From Chrysemys picta bellii (lineage: Eukaryota; Chordata; Testudines; Emydidae): DNA of 64,000 nucleotides. Each line of letters starts with the position of its first letter. Position 1 is the stretch's first letter. The stretch lies in NCBI RefSeq assembly GCF_011386835.1, contig NC_088800.1, positions 80,044,981 through 80,108,980 on the forward strand. The letters are read 5' to 3'. A program made the position numbers and the translations under genes. Under the pieces are notes generated by a model that ran no database searches, had not been told where the DNA came from, and saw only the letters and a list, made by a program, of their open reading frames with translations. Shown piece by piece: positions 53,801 through 64,000 of the stretch.

Positions 53801-54079
53801 GCCGCAAGTCACCCCCTCTCTGTGGGGTGCTGGGGAGTGGCTGATAGATAACTTCCAGGGAGAGGGGGACAGCAGGGTCCTACCCTGCAGGACTCAGCAC
53901 AAAGGGTTAAAGGCACATGGCAAAGCCAGCATGAGCCTGGCAGGAGGGATCCGAGCGGGCCTGATGTTCTCTCTTTCTTCCTTCCTCGCCCGAGGATAAA
54001 TCAGGACAGCCTCCAGCCCCGCACAGGAGTGTGGCCGCACTTTCTGCTCTGGCGGTGGAGACGGAAGGAAAGGGCTGGG

Positions 54080-54172
54080 ATTCAGCTCCCTGGACCTGAT
54101 CCAAAGCCTGAAGTCGGCAAGAGTCTTTCCATCGACTTCAGTGGGCTTTGGTTCAGGCCCACTCTGTGCGCA
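54080..54172. repeat. Palindromic interspersed repeat
   Basis: 'ggacctgatccaaagcctgaagtcgg' and 'cgacttcagtgggctttggttcaggccc' are inverted halves of the 'gcctgatccaaagcccactg' palindrome, with 'caagagtctttccat' at the centre. Confidence 0.75.
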
Positions 54173-54174
54173 GT

Positions 54175-57100
54175 GCTAGGGTGCCCCTCCCCCTGGGATC
54201 CGGCTCCCAAGAGTGCCTGCTCCCACTGGGTGCCAAGACACAGCTCCCACTGGTGCTGGGATGCAGCTCCTGGGAACTCCTGCTCCGTATGGGGTTTGGG
54301 ATGCAGCTCTCAGAAGTTCCCATTCCCTGTGGGTGCTGGGGGACGCCTGCTCGGAGCACCCTGCCAGGACCGGTTTCCTATGTGTTCCCATTCCTCATAG
54401 GGGCTATGCCAGGCCACTCAGAGCGACAGCACTGTGAATGGACACGTATACCAGCAGATCGGATGCACACTGAGATTTGCTCCTGTTCCTGGGCCCTCCC
54501 TTCAGCCACAGGAGCGCGTCCAGCCCTTAGCACACCTTCGCCCCAGAAATCTACTGTGCGACTCCTGGCTGGTAAAAGCAGCCAGCCCGACTCCGGTTAA
54601 AGGGACTGTGGCTGATCATGGCAACTGCCTAATGGTTCTGCAGCCAACTAATCCATGACCCTCTAATCCGTGACCTTCCCTCTTCATCAGTGTGCAGGAG
54701 GGTTCAGTAGGGAACACTTTCCCCCAGAAACCAGGCGAGTCTCCCGCCTTACCACCAAGCCCCAGGGCATCGCACCACATGCTCAGACCCATTCCACCAT
54801 TAGCCTCACACTAGCACTCAGATGTGGCCTGGGAGGCTGGATCTCTCTCTGACGTACCACCCGGGGATGGGGCAGATGGGTTAGTGCACTGGCCTGAGAT
54901 CCAGTTCCAGGGAGGGGCGGGTCACAAGTGTAACGAGTTTGGTGGGTCTCAGCCACACTACAGCAAAAGACAGCGCGGAACCGGTGGACTGAGGGGGCGG
55001 GCCCCAGTCTGAGACAGGCCGCTGCAGAGGTGGAGCTGACGCATGTGCCAGGGAAGCAACAGCTGTCTTGCTGGACACAAGCCCAGTATAAATCCCTGAG
55101 CCCCCTGAACCTGGGCATAGCCTGGATCTGGATCAGACCTCGTCCTGCAGCTAGGTTGGCTTTGGCCAGCGCTGTCTCCCCTCCCTGCCTTCAGTGGGGA
55201 AAATCGCCCCGTTCAAAGCTGGTAAGGGAGAGCAAGAGCACGACAGGCTTTGTCAGGCCATAACATTCCTTATTGCCCAGTGCTGCGTTTACAGCAGCTC
55301 GGTCTCTGCCGTGAGACACTCATGATGGCCACGTCCGGCCCCATCAAGGGGTGAGCGATGGCCCCCCCCCCCCCTTCACAGGCAGTCCGTGCTAGGAGCG
55401 GAGCAAGCCAGCACGCAGCCAGTCCTGCTGATTTAATAAAGACGGATGCCTGCTGCCTATAAACCCAGGGCTGGCATTGCACTGGTGTCACAGAGACCGG
55501 GGGAGGAGGGGAAAGAAAAATGCGACAGGTTGCTCAGGCTACCCCCGGGCTGTGGGTTCACTTTCTTTTGAGGAGTCCCCTGCCACGCTGGTCATTTCCT
55601 TCCCCCTCCCCTGGCTGAAGAGTTGCTGCTGTGTTTGCCACTTGCTCCCTCCCCGCCTCAGGGCGGGGTGTGCTGAGTCCAGAGGGCTGGCAGCCTGGGA
55701 GCACAGACACAGAGCACTAGCCAGACGGCTAGGGGGGCAGCCTGGTATTTTCAGCAGGGTGGCTACAAATCCCTTTTTAGAAGGTGCCTCAAGGGTGAGG
55801 ACACTGGAGATCGGGCCCTCTGCTGAGCCCAGGGTTGCCAGCTCTCGCTATGTCTCAGGGAGGGACAGGATTTCAGGCCAGACGGGAGCCAGGCTGGCAA
55901 TGACCAAGAATCTCCAGCCCTGCCAGGGAAGAAACCCCCTCTGGCTGGCTGCCTTCCCCTTGCCCTGCCACATGGGACAGGGCAGCCAGTCAGGGCTCCT
56001 GCAGGAGGCAGGCAGGGCTCCCCTCTGGAGCCGGCAGTTTTCTCACAGCCCAGCAGCTCACCCTGCCTCCCGTCCTGCAGCACCCGCCCCGTTTGCCCTG
56101 GTCCCCTCTCCCCCTGACGACAGGGCAGCCGGGCCAAGTTTGAATGAGTGTCAATGAGACCCCCCCTTCTCCAGGGGCTAGGTTGCAACTCCCAGAACAG
56201 GGAGCCAAGCCCAGCCATTGTCATGGGACAGGAGCCTCTTCAATCGGATCAGGGGGACCAAAGCGAGACTGTCCTGCGAAACCCGGGCCTGATGGAGTAT
56301 GGGACATGACTGATGTGGGGGTGAGAGCTCCTGCAGTGGCAGAGTTGACGACACTGATTGTCATATGCACACGTGGGGGAGATCAAAAGACAGACCAAAC
56401 CCCACAGGTCTGCTTCATGGCCTTTGAATACTGAGTTTCCTCCAGAACCCCTGGTATTACGTGCCCAGGCCTGCTAGATGTGCCATGCAGATTCCATGGT
56501 CTGTTCAACGCTCAGCCTCTTTGCGGAGAGGGCCAACAGTGGAACCGGGTAATGACACTTGGGACACCTGTCCACAGAGAACTGGGCTGAGACCCCCCCC
56601 CAAACTCATTGCACGTAGGTCACCAAAGAGCTCTATGATGGTAACAAGCGTCAGCCCCTGCTCACTTGGATGGGTGGTCTAGAGGTGCCATTTCCCACCC
56701 CCAAGCAACGAGGGTCCCCTCTTAAGAGGCCTGACAATTCCTCCACCTGCTCCCAGGATCTGTCCCCTCCACCGCACCCCAGGGTGTCTGAAGCTGGTCA
56801 CCTCTGATGGGGCCGGGCTTCACTTTGGTGCAGGGAGCGGGAGCCGTGGGGCTGACACAGCTTCGCTGCACAATCAGAATAATGAACATTACAAGAGAGG
56901 GGAAATAAGCTCTCATCTATCAAAGTTAAAAATAGATTCTATCTGTGCTATTAATGCCCACGGCTCTGACTCTACAGCCAAGCTGCCTCCGTTACCCAGG
57001 CGTTCCATGCACAGAGGTGAAGGGGATGCCAGTTACTGGTGGAGGGGTGGGGATGCTCATTTTTGCTTCTGACCTCTATCCAAAGACAAGCACCGAGGAA

Positions 57101-58160
57101 TGGGAAAGATCATCCCTCCATCTGGTGCTGCCTCCTCCTCCCAACGCTGCAATGGTGCAGTGAGCCGTGTGCGCCACAAGGTGGCCTGGCATGTTGGTTG
57201 GCGCTCGGTTTCGGAGTGCTGAGATCTTGCAGGATTTCAGGAGGGCAGCCAGGAGAGCAGGGGCTGCACATCTTTACCCAATAAGGGGAGAGCATCAGTG
57301 CTTCATTTGTGCCAGGGCAGATCCCCGGCACCTCTGGGCCTGGCAGTTCAGAGCCCCGGCACCTCTGGGCCTGGCAGTTCAGAGCCCCGGCACCTCTGGG
57401 CTTGCCGTGTCAGTTATGAACGTTAAAAAAACACTGTTTGAGCCCCGGCACCTCTTTCATTACAAGTTAAGCACTGGAAGGCATCTTGTGTCCCAGGTCT
57501 CTGTCCCAGCATGCACCGGGGCTGGCATCACACAGAGTTTTCAGGGACTGTCTCTGCTTGGTTGTCATGGGGGACATGGAGAGGTTCTTCCACGGTGAAG
57601 GACTCTAAGGAGCAGGGCTGCAACAGACAGAGAGAGTCATTTCTTGTGGTTCTTTTCCGGTCACCCTAAGGAAACGGAACCCTGGACATTAAAGTGCGAA
57701 TGGGGCAAGACTCGAACACGCATTGCATTTACAGTGAGTGGAGGAGAGCTGATCTCAGAATAGATCAGGGAGCACATCTGCACTGTGCCAAGTGGTTAGA
57801 ATTATGTCAGACTAAGGGCCAGGTCCCATCACCCTTAGTCACCTTGCACAGTATCTGCAACCACCAGGAGAACCGCTCATTTTAGTGGGAAGTACAAAGC
57901 ACTCAGTGGGGAGGGACAGAGCCAGGCCCCAAGAAACCACATTATTCAAAGTGTAATTAAACCCTCCTCCCCAACATATGTCATCCCTATTGCTCCTGAG
58001 GCGAGAGATAATCACAGAACCATATGGCAGATTGTGAACCTTTTAGTGAGCAGCAGCGGTCAGGCGGGGGGTGGGGAAGTACTGGTACTTTCCCAAACAC
58101 CAAAAGGAGATGCCACTCATAGCCAGCTGTGCAGAGCTTCCTAATACATTCCTCTCATTT
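54175..58160. other. 4 kb noncoding stretch, GC-moderate
   Basis: 54230-54360 has loosely repeated 'gctgggatgcagctcc' units. A 226-codon plus frame at 55477-56157 and a 153-codon minus frame overlap, without recognisable domains. 'cagggttgccagctctcgc' at 55828 resembles a hAT MITE end, but I find no partner. The 31 bp tandem repeat at 57323 is listed separately. No gene can be supported. Confidence 0.4.
57323..57415. repeat. 31 bp tandem repeat, three units
   Basis: 'ccccggcacctctgggcctg' followed by 'gcagttcagag' starts at 57323, 57354 and 57385. The third unit diverges after 'ctctggg'. A further 'gccccggcacctctttcattacaag' at about 57442 restarts the same word. Confidence 0.95.
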
Positions 58161-58164
58161 CTAT

Positions 58165-58431
58165 CCAGTTTTGATCACCAGTGGAACAGTTAACAATGCT
58201 GACATTTAAATGATCATCTCTGTTCATGGAAGTTAACTCCCATTGGAATGAAAGGGGTAGTTCACTCCACTCTGAATTATTATTTCAGGCTCTCTGCAAA
58301 CTCAGGCAGATATCGCTGCACTCGTTACACTCGCTTCACACTGTGAAGATTTTCTTCCCAACCAGAACAGCTACAGACTAGCTTTAAAAAAGAAAAGAAA
58401 AAAGCAGAGACTCTGGAGTACATGATGGCAT
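58165..58431 (+). repeat. Unnamed dispersed repeat, copy 2
   Basis: Same family and orientation as 3370-3620, slightly longer to the right ('agagactctggagtacatgatgg'). A hAT-type element inserted at its right end (58432). Confidence 0.8.
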
Positions 58432-58995
58432 CAGTAGCATAGCTGGAGGGGTGCAGAGGAAGCAGCCGCTTCCCCTCAGCACATTTTACAAAAGCGGCGC
58501 CTTAGGGGTTACCATGGCGCCAGGGGGCGGGGCCCACTCTCTGCTCTGAACCTTGGCCTGCCGGGCCGGCAGAGAGAGGGCAGTGGCAACAGCGAAGGTT
58601 ACTGGGCATGCTCAGTTCGGGTGGGCATGCTCAGTGCACCCAAAGTCACCCAAAGTAGGGAATTGGGAGCAGGAGCTGTTTGTGTCTCGTTACACCGGCC
58701 CTGGGCTCCTTCAGGCAAGGGGGGGGCCGGCATGGCCGGAGGAGCCATGGGGGGGGTGGCACGGCCAGAGGAGCCATGGGGGGGGTGGCACGGCCAGAGG
58801 AGCGAGGGGGGGCACAGCGGTGGCCAGAGGAGCCATGGGGGGGGGGGGGGCACGGCTGGAGGAGCCAGCCAAGGGGGGGGGGGGCGAGGAGCGGCCGTAG
58901 GAGGAGCCAAGGAGGCGTGGCCAGAGGAGGAGCCAAGGGGGGGGCGCCTTTTTAATGTTTGCTCCCCCTGCTATCAGAACCTGGCTACGCCACTG
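58432..58995. mobile_element. Non-autonomous hAT-type element, CAGTAGCATAGC family, 564 bp
   Basis: Ends CAGTAGCATAGCTGG and CTGGCTACGCCACTG (two mismatches). Flanks GATGGCAT (58424-58431) and GATGGCAC (58996-59003), an 8 bp duplication with one mismatch. The interior has a G-rich minisatellite at 58735-58940 with 'gccagaggagccatgggggg' units. The 85-153 codon frames on both strands are translations of it. Confidence 0.88.
58735..58940. repeat. G-rich minisatellite inside the 58432-58995 element
   Basis: About seven units of 'ggaggagccatggggggggt' plus 'ggcacggcca', 22-32 bp, with G-runs up to 12. Prone to slippage and G-quadruplex formation. Confidence 0.85.
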
Positions 58996-59004
58996 GATGG
59001 CACC

Positions 59005-59405
59005 TTAAAAGAAAGTGCCATTTTGCCAACTTGGTGCCACCAAGCCTGGGGAGCAGATACTCATTTGAGCAGCTCTAACTGATGCCTCTTGTGGCTTCCA
59101 GTGGGAGTCAGGGGTTGCCTGGTTTATACGAAAGCTGGAAAAAAACTTACCATTAACGGTCTCTTTGGTCAAGGCATGATTGTTCCACTCTCGAGGGTAT
59201 AGTCTAGTCAGTGCTTTGTTGAGCCCAGTTTTAAATGACTGAAGTGCCAGGGCTTCCGCCATTTCTCTTGGGAAACAGTGCTACAGTCTAACAGCTCTCG
59301 CAGTTGGGCATTTCCCCTGATATTCAGCCTAAATTTATCTGGTCTTAATTTCATCCTATTACGTCTCGTTACAACATGTCCCCTTGGGTATATCATTCCC
59401 CGACA
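59005..59405 (-). repeat. CR1/L3-type LINE C-terminal relic
   Basis: Minus frames contain 'MKLRPDKFRLNIRGNAQLRE' and 'MAEALALQSFKTGLNKAL', the usual C-terminal block of CR1-clade ORF2 (KFRLNIR and the final helix). Stops and a frame change separate them. An older and shorter copy than 20021-21755. Confidence 0.75.
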
Positions 59406-59409
59406 TCAT

Positions 59410-60230
59410 TTGCCATAGCGAAGAAGACGTATTCAATGTGCTTTTCCCATGCGCCTCTGGCAGAAACGTACATAGCGTTTCACAGCATTTAGCCGGTGGA
59501 GGGCCCCTGGATTGAGCCACTTACAAACAGAATGGTCAAAACACGTTGATATTGTTCTGTGGGACCCTGGCCCAGGGAATGGATCAGGGACCTCAAAAGG
59601 GGTTTTCCAAATGGCTGCGGGTTCTTTAGGTTATATAAAATTTAGTTCACTTGGTACCAACCACGCAGCCGTCCCTGATCTGGGCTCAGTCCAAGGCCAG
59701 CCAGGCCAATGGGAGTTTTGCCACTGACTTCCATAGTGGCAGGATTTTTCTCCCCTCAGTGGCTCATAAACTGGGCTCTCCCCAAAATGCAGAATCAAAG
59801 CAAGTAGCTCGCGAATGACCCAGGGCCTGAAAGTTCATTCCTCCAGCCTCTTTGGCAGATGAATAATGAAGAGTGACTCCATTCCCAGAAAATCAGGGTC
59901 TGTTTCGGAATGGTTCTCCGCCGACCCAAAACAGGACTAAGGACCCAGCCCCACCCTACTGGCGTCAAGGGAGTCTTTCCATTGGGCCCTGAATCCCTTA
60001 GCAGGAGCTTTATCGACTCGAGGAATCATTATTTCTATACAGTTCTAAACCTAGTGAGTGCCCCTTATACAAATCCATGTGGCTATTTGCATATTGCTCC
60101 CAATGCCTTAAAACAACCTTATGGCCTTGTCATCTACCCTTTCCCCAGCCCCACAGGAAGGGGTAAAGCGCGTCTGGAGCTCATCTCACAAACCTCTGAT
60201 CAGACACAGCAGTATGCAGCCTCTCTCCTG
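59410..60230. other. Noncoding stretch, nothing recognised
   Basis: The 160-codon plus frame 59910-60392 runs into the next MITE and has no recognisable domain. Confidence 0.4.
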
Positions 60231-60238
60231 GTTACTGT

Positions 60239-60363
60239 TAGGGTGAGCAGATGTCCCGATTTTATAGGGACGGTCCCAATTTTTGGGTCTTTTTCTTATA
60301 TAGGCTCCTATTACCCCCCCAACCCTTGTCCCGATTTTTCACATTTGCTGTCTGGTCACCCTA
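60239..60363. mobile_element. hAT-type MITE, TAGGGTGACCAGA family, copy 3
   Basis: 125 bp with ends TAGGGTGAGCAGA and TCTGGTCACCCTA and a perfect 8 bp duplication GTTACTGT (60231-60238, 60364-60371). The body is collinear with copy 2, including 'ttcttatataggctcc'. Confidence 0.93.
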
Positions 60364-60535
60364 GTTACTGTGCAGTGTCCTTTTATCAATAGCAGGCAAG
60401 GGGCAAGGCCGGGAAGGGGCTGGAATATGGGAGGGGAGAGTGGTGGCTTGTTTCAGAGGCAACCAAATGGAGTTTTTAGGATGGAGGGAGGGGCCCAGGC
60501 CTGTAAACAGTTTTCATAAAACCTTAAACTGGAGG
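60364..60535. other. Spacer between two MITEs
   Basis: No recognisable content. Confidence 0.4.
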
Positions 60536-60541
60536 CCTAAA

Positions 60542-60664
60542 TACGGTTGCCAACCCTCCAGGATTGTCCTGGGGGCTCCAGGAATGAAAGATTAGTCTTT
60601 AATTAAAGATTATGTCATGTGATGAAACCTCCAGGAACACATCCAACCAAAATTGGCAACCCTA
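60542..60664. mobile_element. Non-autonomous hAT-type element, TAGGGTTGCCA family
   Basis: 123 bp with ends TACGGTTGCCAACCCTCCAGG and TTGGCAACCCTA. Flanks GGCCTAAA (60534-60541) and GGCCTAAG (60665-60672) differ at one base. The internal palindrome 'agtctttaattaaagatta' is diagnostic of a turtle family. Confidence 0.9.
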
Positions 60665-60704
60665 GGCCTAAGCTAAATCACTCTGTGTGTTGTACCTTGG
60701 GTTT

Positions 60705-60840
60705 ATTGGTGTTGATCATCCCCAATATGCCCATAAGGAGGGACTATTATAATCATTGTTTGTTCCGCGGTAGGGCCCTGTTGTGCTAGGAATGGCACAA
60801 AAACACATAAAGTGTCAGGCCTTGTCCCAAAGAGCTTAGC
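60705..60840 (-). repeat. LINE 3'-end relic (L2/CR1 type)
   Basis: 'gggactattataatcattg', 'cctgttgtgctaggaatggcacaaaaaca' and 'ccttgtcccaaagagctta' are reverse-complement LINE tail, as at 30225. Confidence 0.65.
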
Positions 60841-60841
60841 A

Positions 60842-61490
60842 AGTGGAGATCTTGAGATGCCTTTGCACCTCATTCCAGACCTCAGCATCCCTTCTCTGCT
60901 ACATTCAGCCCCGACATCATCGCTCATTTCAACTCAGTCTTGACCTTCCACTCCCCCTGCTGTGCCAGTCCTGGACATCCACGCCCACAGCTCTGCCACA
61001 CTTCAGTGGGCCACCTACCTGCTCTCATATTCCACTCTCTACGTCTCCTTCTAGGCCACACATTGCAGCCACCAAGTTCATGTGCACTTGTGACCTAACC
61101 CAACCTGTAACCCGGGTCTCGGGAGGCGAAAGGCTAGCACTGCGAATTCATCCGGGCTGCCACGACCTGTGAAATATTTTGGACTCCAATATCGCCTCAG
61201 TATAACTGCAAAGCAAATGTAGGACAGGAACTAGGAATAGCAGGAAGCGAGGAGCTTATCTGCTACCATTGTGACCTCGCCTGGTTGGGGGGCGGATTTT
61301 GTTCAGCTGAAAAGGTTGGCAACAGATGTAGGGATTTTCCAGACCTTGTGCCCGAGCTTTATGCCAACCTCATGACATGCCAGCTGGGCCCAGAGTGGCT
61401 TTCCCATTGCAGACGTGGCCTCTCTGGTAGAAAAGATCCCTGGTGTGAGAGATTCTCAGATCACCGCCAACCACTACAACATCCTCACCG
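60842..61490. other. Noncoding stretch, nothing recognised
   Basis: A 109-codon plus frame at 60843-61172 has no motif. Confidence 0.4.
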
Positions 61491-61494
61491 TCCC

Positions 61495-61600
61495 ATGTCA
61501 CCTTACTGGAACTTTGCTTTGTGTGGTAAGGTGCTGAACTTTCCCCTTCTGGGGACCTCCGTTCAAATCCTGATTGAGTCACAAGCGACATGAGTTAGGT
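61495..61600 (+). repeat. tRNA-like SINE relic
   Basis: 'gtggtaaggtgctgaac' and 'cctccgttcaaatcctgattgagtc' resemble the A- and B-box regions of a MIR head. The core is absent. Confidence 0.45.
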
Positions 61601-61799
61601 AGATTCTCAGTCTAGTTCAGAGAGCAGGTGTTTGTCCACAGCACCAAACAATCCCAGAGTTGGCCAAAGTTAGTCACTTTGGTAGCCTTTTGTCACTTGA
61701 AAGCCTGGAGTGGGATAGCAGGGGGGCTGTGGGTCAGGACTACACGGTAGAGCCCAGAATGAGCACAGCAGGGAAACCCCTCCTCTCTCTCCCTTGCTT

Positions 61800-61930
61800 G
61801 TTTCATCCCCCCATTAGGTCTTGTCTTCTGGAGCATAAGCTCTTCGGAGCAGTGGTCATCATCTCCTATAGGTCTGTACAGGACCCAGCACAATGGGGAG
61901 CTCCACCCAGTTGGGGCCACTGCGCATCCT
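61800..61930 (+). repeat. LINE 3'-end relic (L2/CR1 type)
   Basis: 'ttctggagcataagctcttcgg', 'ataggtctgtacaggacccagcacaatgggg' and 'ttggggccactgcgc' follow plus-strand LINE tail order. Confidence 0.6.
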
Positions 61931-62020
61931 GGCCCAGATTTGTAAAGGCATTTAGGTGCTGCTCCACCTACCTGCTTTAGGAGCCTCGGTCTCCTTTTCC
62001 AAAGGGATTTAGGCACGTAG
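61930..62020. repeat. Palindromic interspersed repeat relic
   Basis: 'ccagatttgtaaaggcatttaggtgc' and 'gggatttaggcacgtaggcgtctaaatccc' are the same family as the insertion at 9606-9701. Confidence 0.55.
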
Positions 62021-62044
62021 GCGTCTAAATCCCATTGGCTGTGC

Positions 62045-62215
62045 CTTCTCCAAAGAGCTTACACTCTAAACAGACATGAATGACAAAGGGTGGGAGGGGA
62101 AGCCAAGGCACAGATAGGGGCAGTGGCTTGCCCACAGTCACACAATGGCAGAATCAGGAATAGAACAGGTCTCTGGAGTGCCAGTTCACTACCTACCCAC
62201 GAGAACACGTTGCTT
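62045..62215 (-). repeat. MIR-type SINE relic
   Basis: 'ccaaggcacagataggggcagtggcttgcccacagtcacacaatggcag' and 'aggaatagaacaggtctctgg' are reverse-complement MIR. Confidence 0.8.
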
Positions 62216-64000
62216 CCTATCGCAATCCAGTTGTCCAGTAACTTCACAAACCTGGCTGCTGCAGGTGACTGTATTCCCCCCATCCCAGCAGTGTAAACCT
62301 CCCGCCAGTGTCTTACATAGAAGCCCTCGGGGCGCCAATCCCAAGGTCACCGGACCACGCAGCAGATGCTCTGAAGTTGAAATCCACTCCGTGCCGAGCA
62401 AATGTCACCTAAGCATCCCACTGGCTCCTTGTCACTGAGGCCTTGGGTGATACAGTATAGATCTTATGTAACCGGTTCTAGCTTGGATTCGGAGAACAGC
62501 GACGTGGGGTGGCCCAGCTCCTTTCTAAAGGAAATAGGCAGATTGTAGGTGAGACAGGACCTGGGGAGGGCTGCAAGTTCTCGGCAGTCGGTGGTGTATG
62601 TCCAAACGGATCCATTTTTGTCGTCACTGGGAATCTGCCTTAGTTTTTTGCATTTGTTTCGCAGCAGAGTGCTACGAGACTCCATGACAGTCATGGTGCA
62701 AGCTGCCCCTCCACGGAAACACCAGCTGTGGCTCTAGTAACACGGCGATGGGCAGTCACTCCCCGCAGGTAGCGCCAAACAAACAGGCAATGCACTTGTG
62801 CAATGCCAGGTCTTTACCACCTGCGCCAACAGATCCATCGCCCCCTAAGACTTCACAGCACCAGTGAGGACAGACCTGAGGGTCCTTATTCTGGCAAAGC
62901 TCCCATTAACTTCAGGGTTGCCCCCATAACTCCTCACTGGAGTCACAGCCTGTCATGTGGCTTTAGTAACCCGAAAAGGTGGCTGGAGGTGCAGCCCAGT
63001 TTACCAGCAGAGGAGCAGATACCTTCGGATGCTGCAAATTCAGCTCAGCTGCCGGCCTATTGCAGTAGTCTGGGAATATCTGTAACATCTAATTGTCAGT
63101 GATAGATTTCCCCCAAGATTGGGGACGGAAAGTGAAGCCGACGCTGAGTTTGCAGATATTTATTTGTCCTCAGACACATTCCCTTTGGACCCTCAGTTCA
63201 TTTTGCAGGGGGAAGGGTTGGAAAAAACTGGTAAAAAAGCCAAAGTGGTAAATGACTCTGCTCTGCTTGATTTATCAAGGCCTGCCAGGGGGGAACACTG
63301 GAGAGTCATACAAGGGTCTCCGGGCAATGCCAGCTCTTTCACCCCCAGGTCATTAGCTCAAGTACAGCCCAAAGACTCAGCGTTCCTGGCAGGTTGCCTG
63401 CGTGTGAAATGAGTTTGCTGGGCTTCCCCTCCGTCCCCAAACACAGGTGATCCCAGAGCAAAAATTACCCCTGCAACCAACACCCCGTGCTGGCAACCTT
63501 AGCTGAGAAGCCAGGCTCTGGAGTGCACACGGAGCCTGAACATACCTCAGCCCCAGGGAGGTCCGGATTGAGGGACACTGGCAAGGGGGCCCAGGGAATC
63601 CAGCCCTGCTGAGCCTGTTCTCCAGAGACAGGACTTCTGGCTCCAGCGCTGTTATGAATCCTTCACAGTGGCGCTGGCTTCAGGATGGCCCCCTAAGCGC
63701 CATGAACGTCACCATGGCTGGTACCTGCTGCTGAAGAACAAAGGGGACGGGGAGAGGTCGTATGACTAGACTCCCGCACAGAGCAGATGGAGCGTGGAAT
63801 GGTTGAGGCCCTATCCCCCACCACCCAGGAAGCCCTGCCTGTATTTATTCCATGGAGGAGGAGAGAGAAGGGTCTTTGTGAGACTTTGGATTGATTAGGG
63901 GAAGGTTCTTGAACCATGACATTCGGCAAGACGCAGAGGCACGGACCCTGGAAGGATGCTGGGTAATGACCGAGGAGCCCTGCCACCAGTCACGGGGGTG
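62216..64000. other. 1.8 kb noncoding stretch to the window end
   Basis: Frames of 97-99 codons occur on both strands without known motifs. No repeat recognised. Any gene continuing beyond the window could not be seen here. Confidence 0.4.

Noticed and set aside
55477..56157. 226-codon plus frame
   Set aside because: No recognisable domain, overlapped by a 153-codon minus frame, GC-rich composition. Nothing supports coding.
55828..56180. Possible MITE starting 'cagggttgccagctctcgc'
   Set aside because: No matching inverted end or target duplication found downstream.
58553..59082. 115- and 153-codon frames rich in glycine
   Set aside because: Translation of the minisatellite within the 58432-58995 element.
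1..64000. CRISPR arrays, bacterial operons, prophage or plasmid content
   Set aside because: No spaced identical repeats of CRISPR type and no bacterial gene structure. The repeat content is vertebrate.
1..64000. Endogenous retrovirus
   Set aside because: No LTR pair and no gag, pol or env frame recognised on either strand.

Overview
The window looks like nuclear DNA of a reptile, most likely a hidden-necked turtle. It carries sauropsid CR1 LINE 3' ends, a tRNA-derived SINE of the tortoise PolIII/CryI type, amniote MIR SINEs in both orientations, and many short inverted-terminal-repeat elements of kinds I know from turtle and crocodilian genomes. The species call rests on memory of repeat families, not on a search.

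I find no protein-coding gene that I can support. The longest open frames (265, 226, 222, 216, 215, 196 and 195 codons) lie in GC-rich repeats, minisatellites or low-complexity DNA, and none encodes a protein I recognise. The only gene-like signals are a CpG island at about 50170-51060, which could be a promoter and first exon, a short U2 snRNA-derived pseudogene on the minus strand (47005-47060), and decayed reverse-transcriptase frames of a CR1 LINE (20021-21755, minus). The window is best read as intergenic or long-intron DNA.

Layout: 0-10 kb holds MIR relics and five short DNA transposons, including a 957 bp hAT-type element with an internal minisatellite (7730-8686). 10-17 kb is mostly single-copy, with a 50/58 bp minisatellite (13637-14200) and a 41 bp one (16551-16830). 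17.5-21.8 kb holds two nested transposon insertions, MIR and the CR1 copy. 22-32 kb has AT-rich repeats, a hAT MITE with perfect 8 bp target duplication, a tandem pair of Penelope-like copies with hammerhead-ribozyme-like cores, and another MITE. 32-41 kb is mainly single-copy with a long (CA)n tract. 41-48 kb has MITE, MIR and SINE insertions and the U2 relic. 48-54 kb holds the CpG island, candidate conserved noncoding DNA, and a nested pair of hammerhead-bearing repeats forming a near-perfect 89 bp inverted repeat. 54-64 kb has further MITEs, a CR1 relic and single-copy DNA.

The main story is transposon archaeology. At least eleven short elements have terminal inverted repeats, and most have legible 8 bp target duplications, the signature of hAT transposases. 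No transposase gene is visible, so all are non-autonomous. Several sit inside older repeats, which gives relative ages. The least expected observations are a 31 bp direct repeat flush with a MITE, hammerhead-like cores sharing the same two substitutions, a 24 bp inverted templated insertion in a MIR, and two diverged copies of a 250 bp repeat I cannot name at opposite ends of the window.
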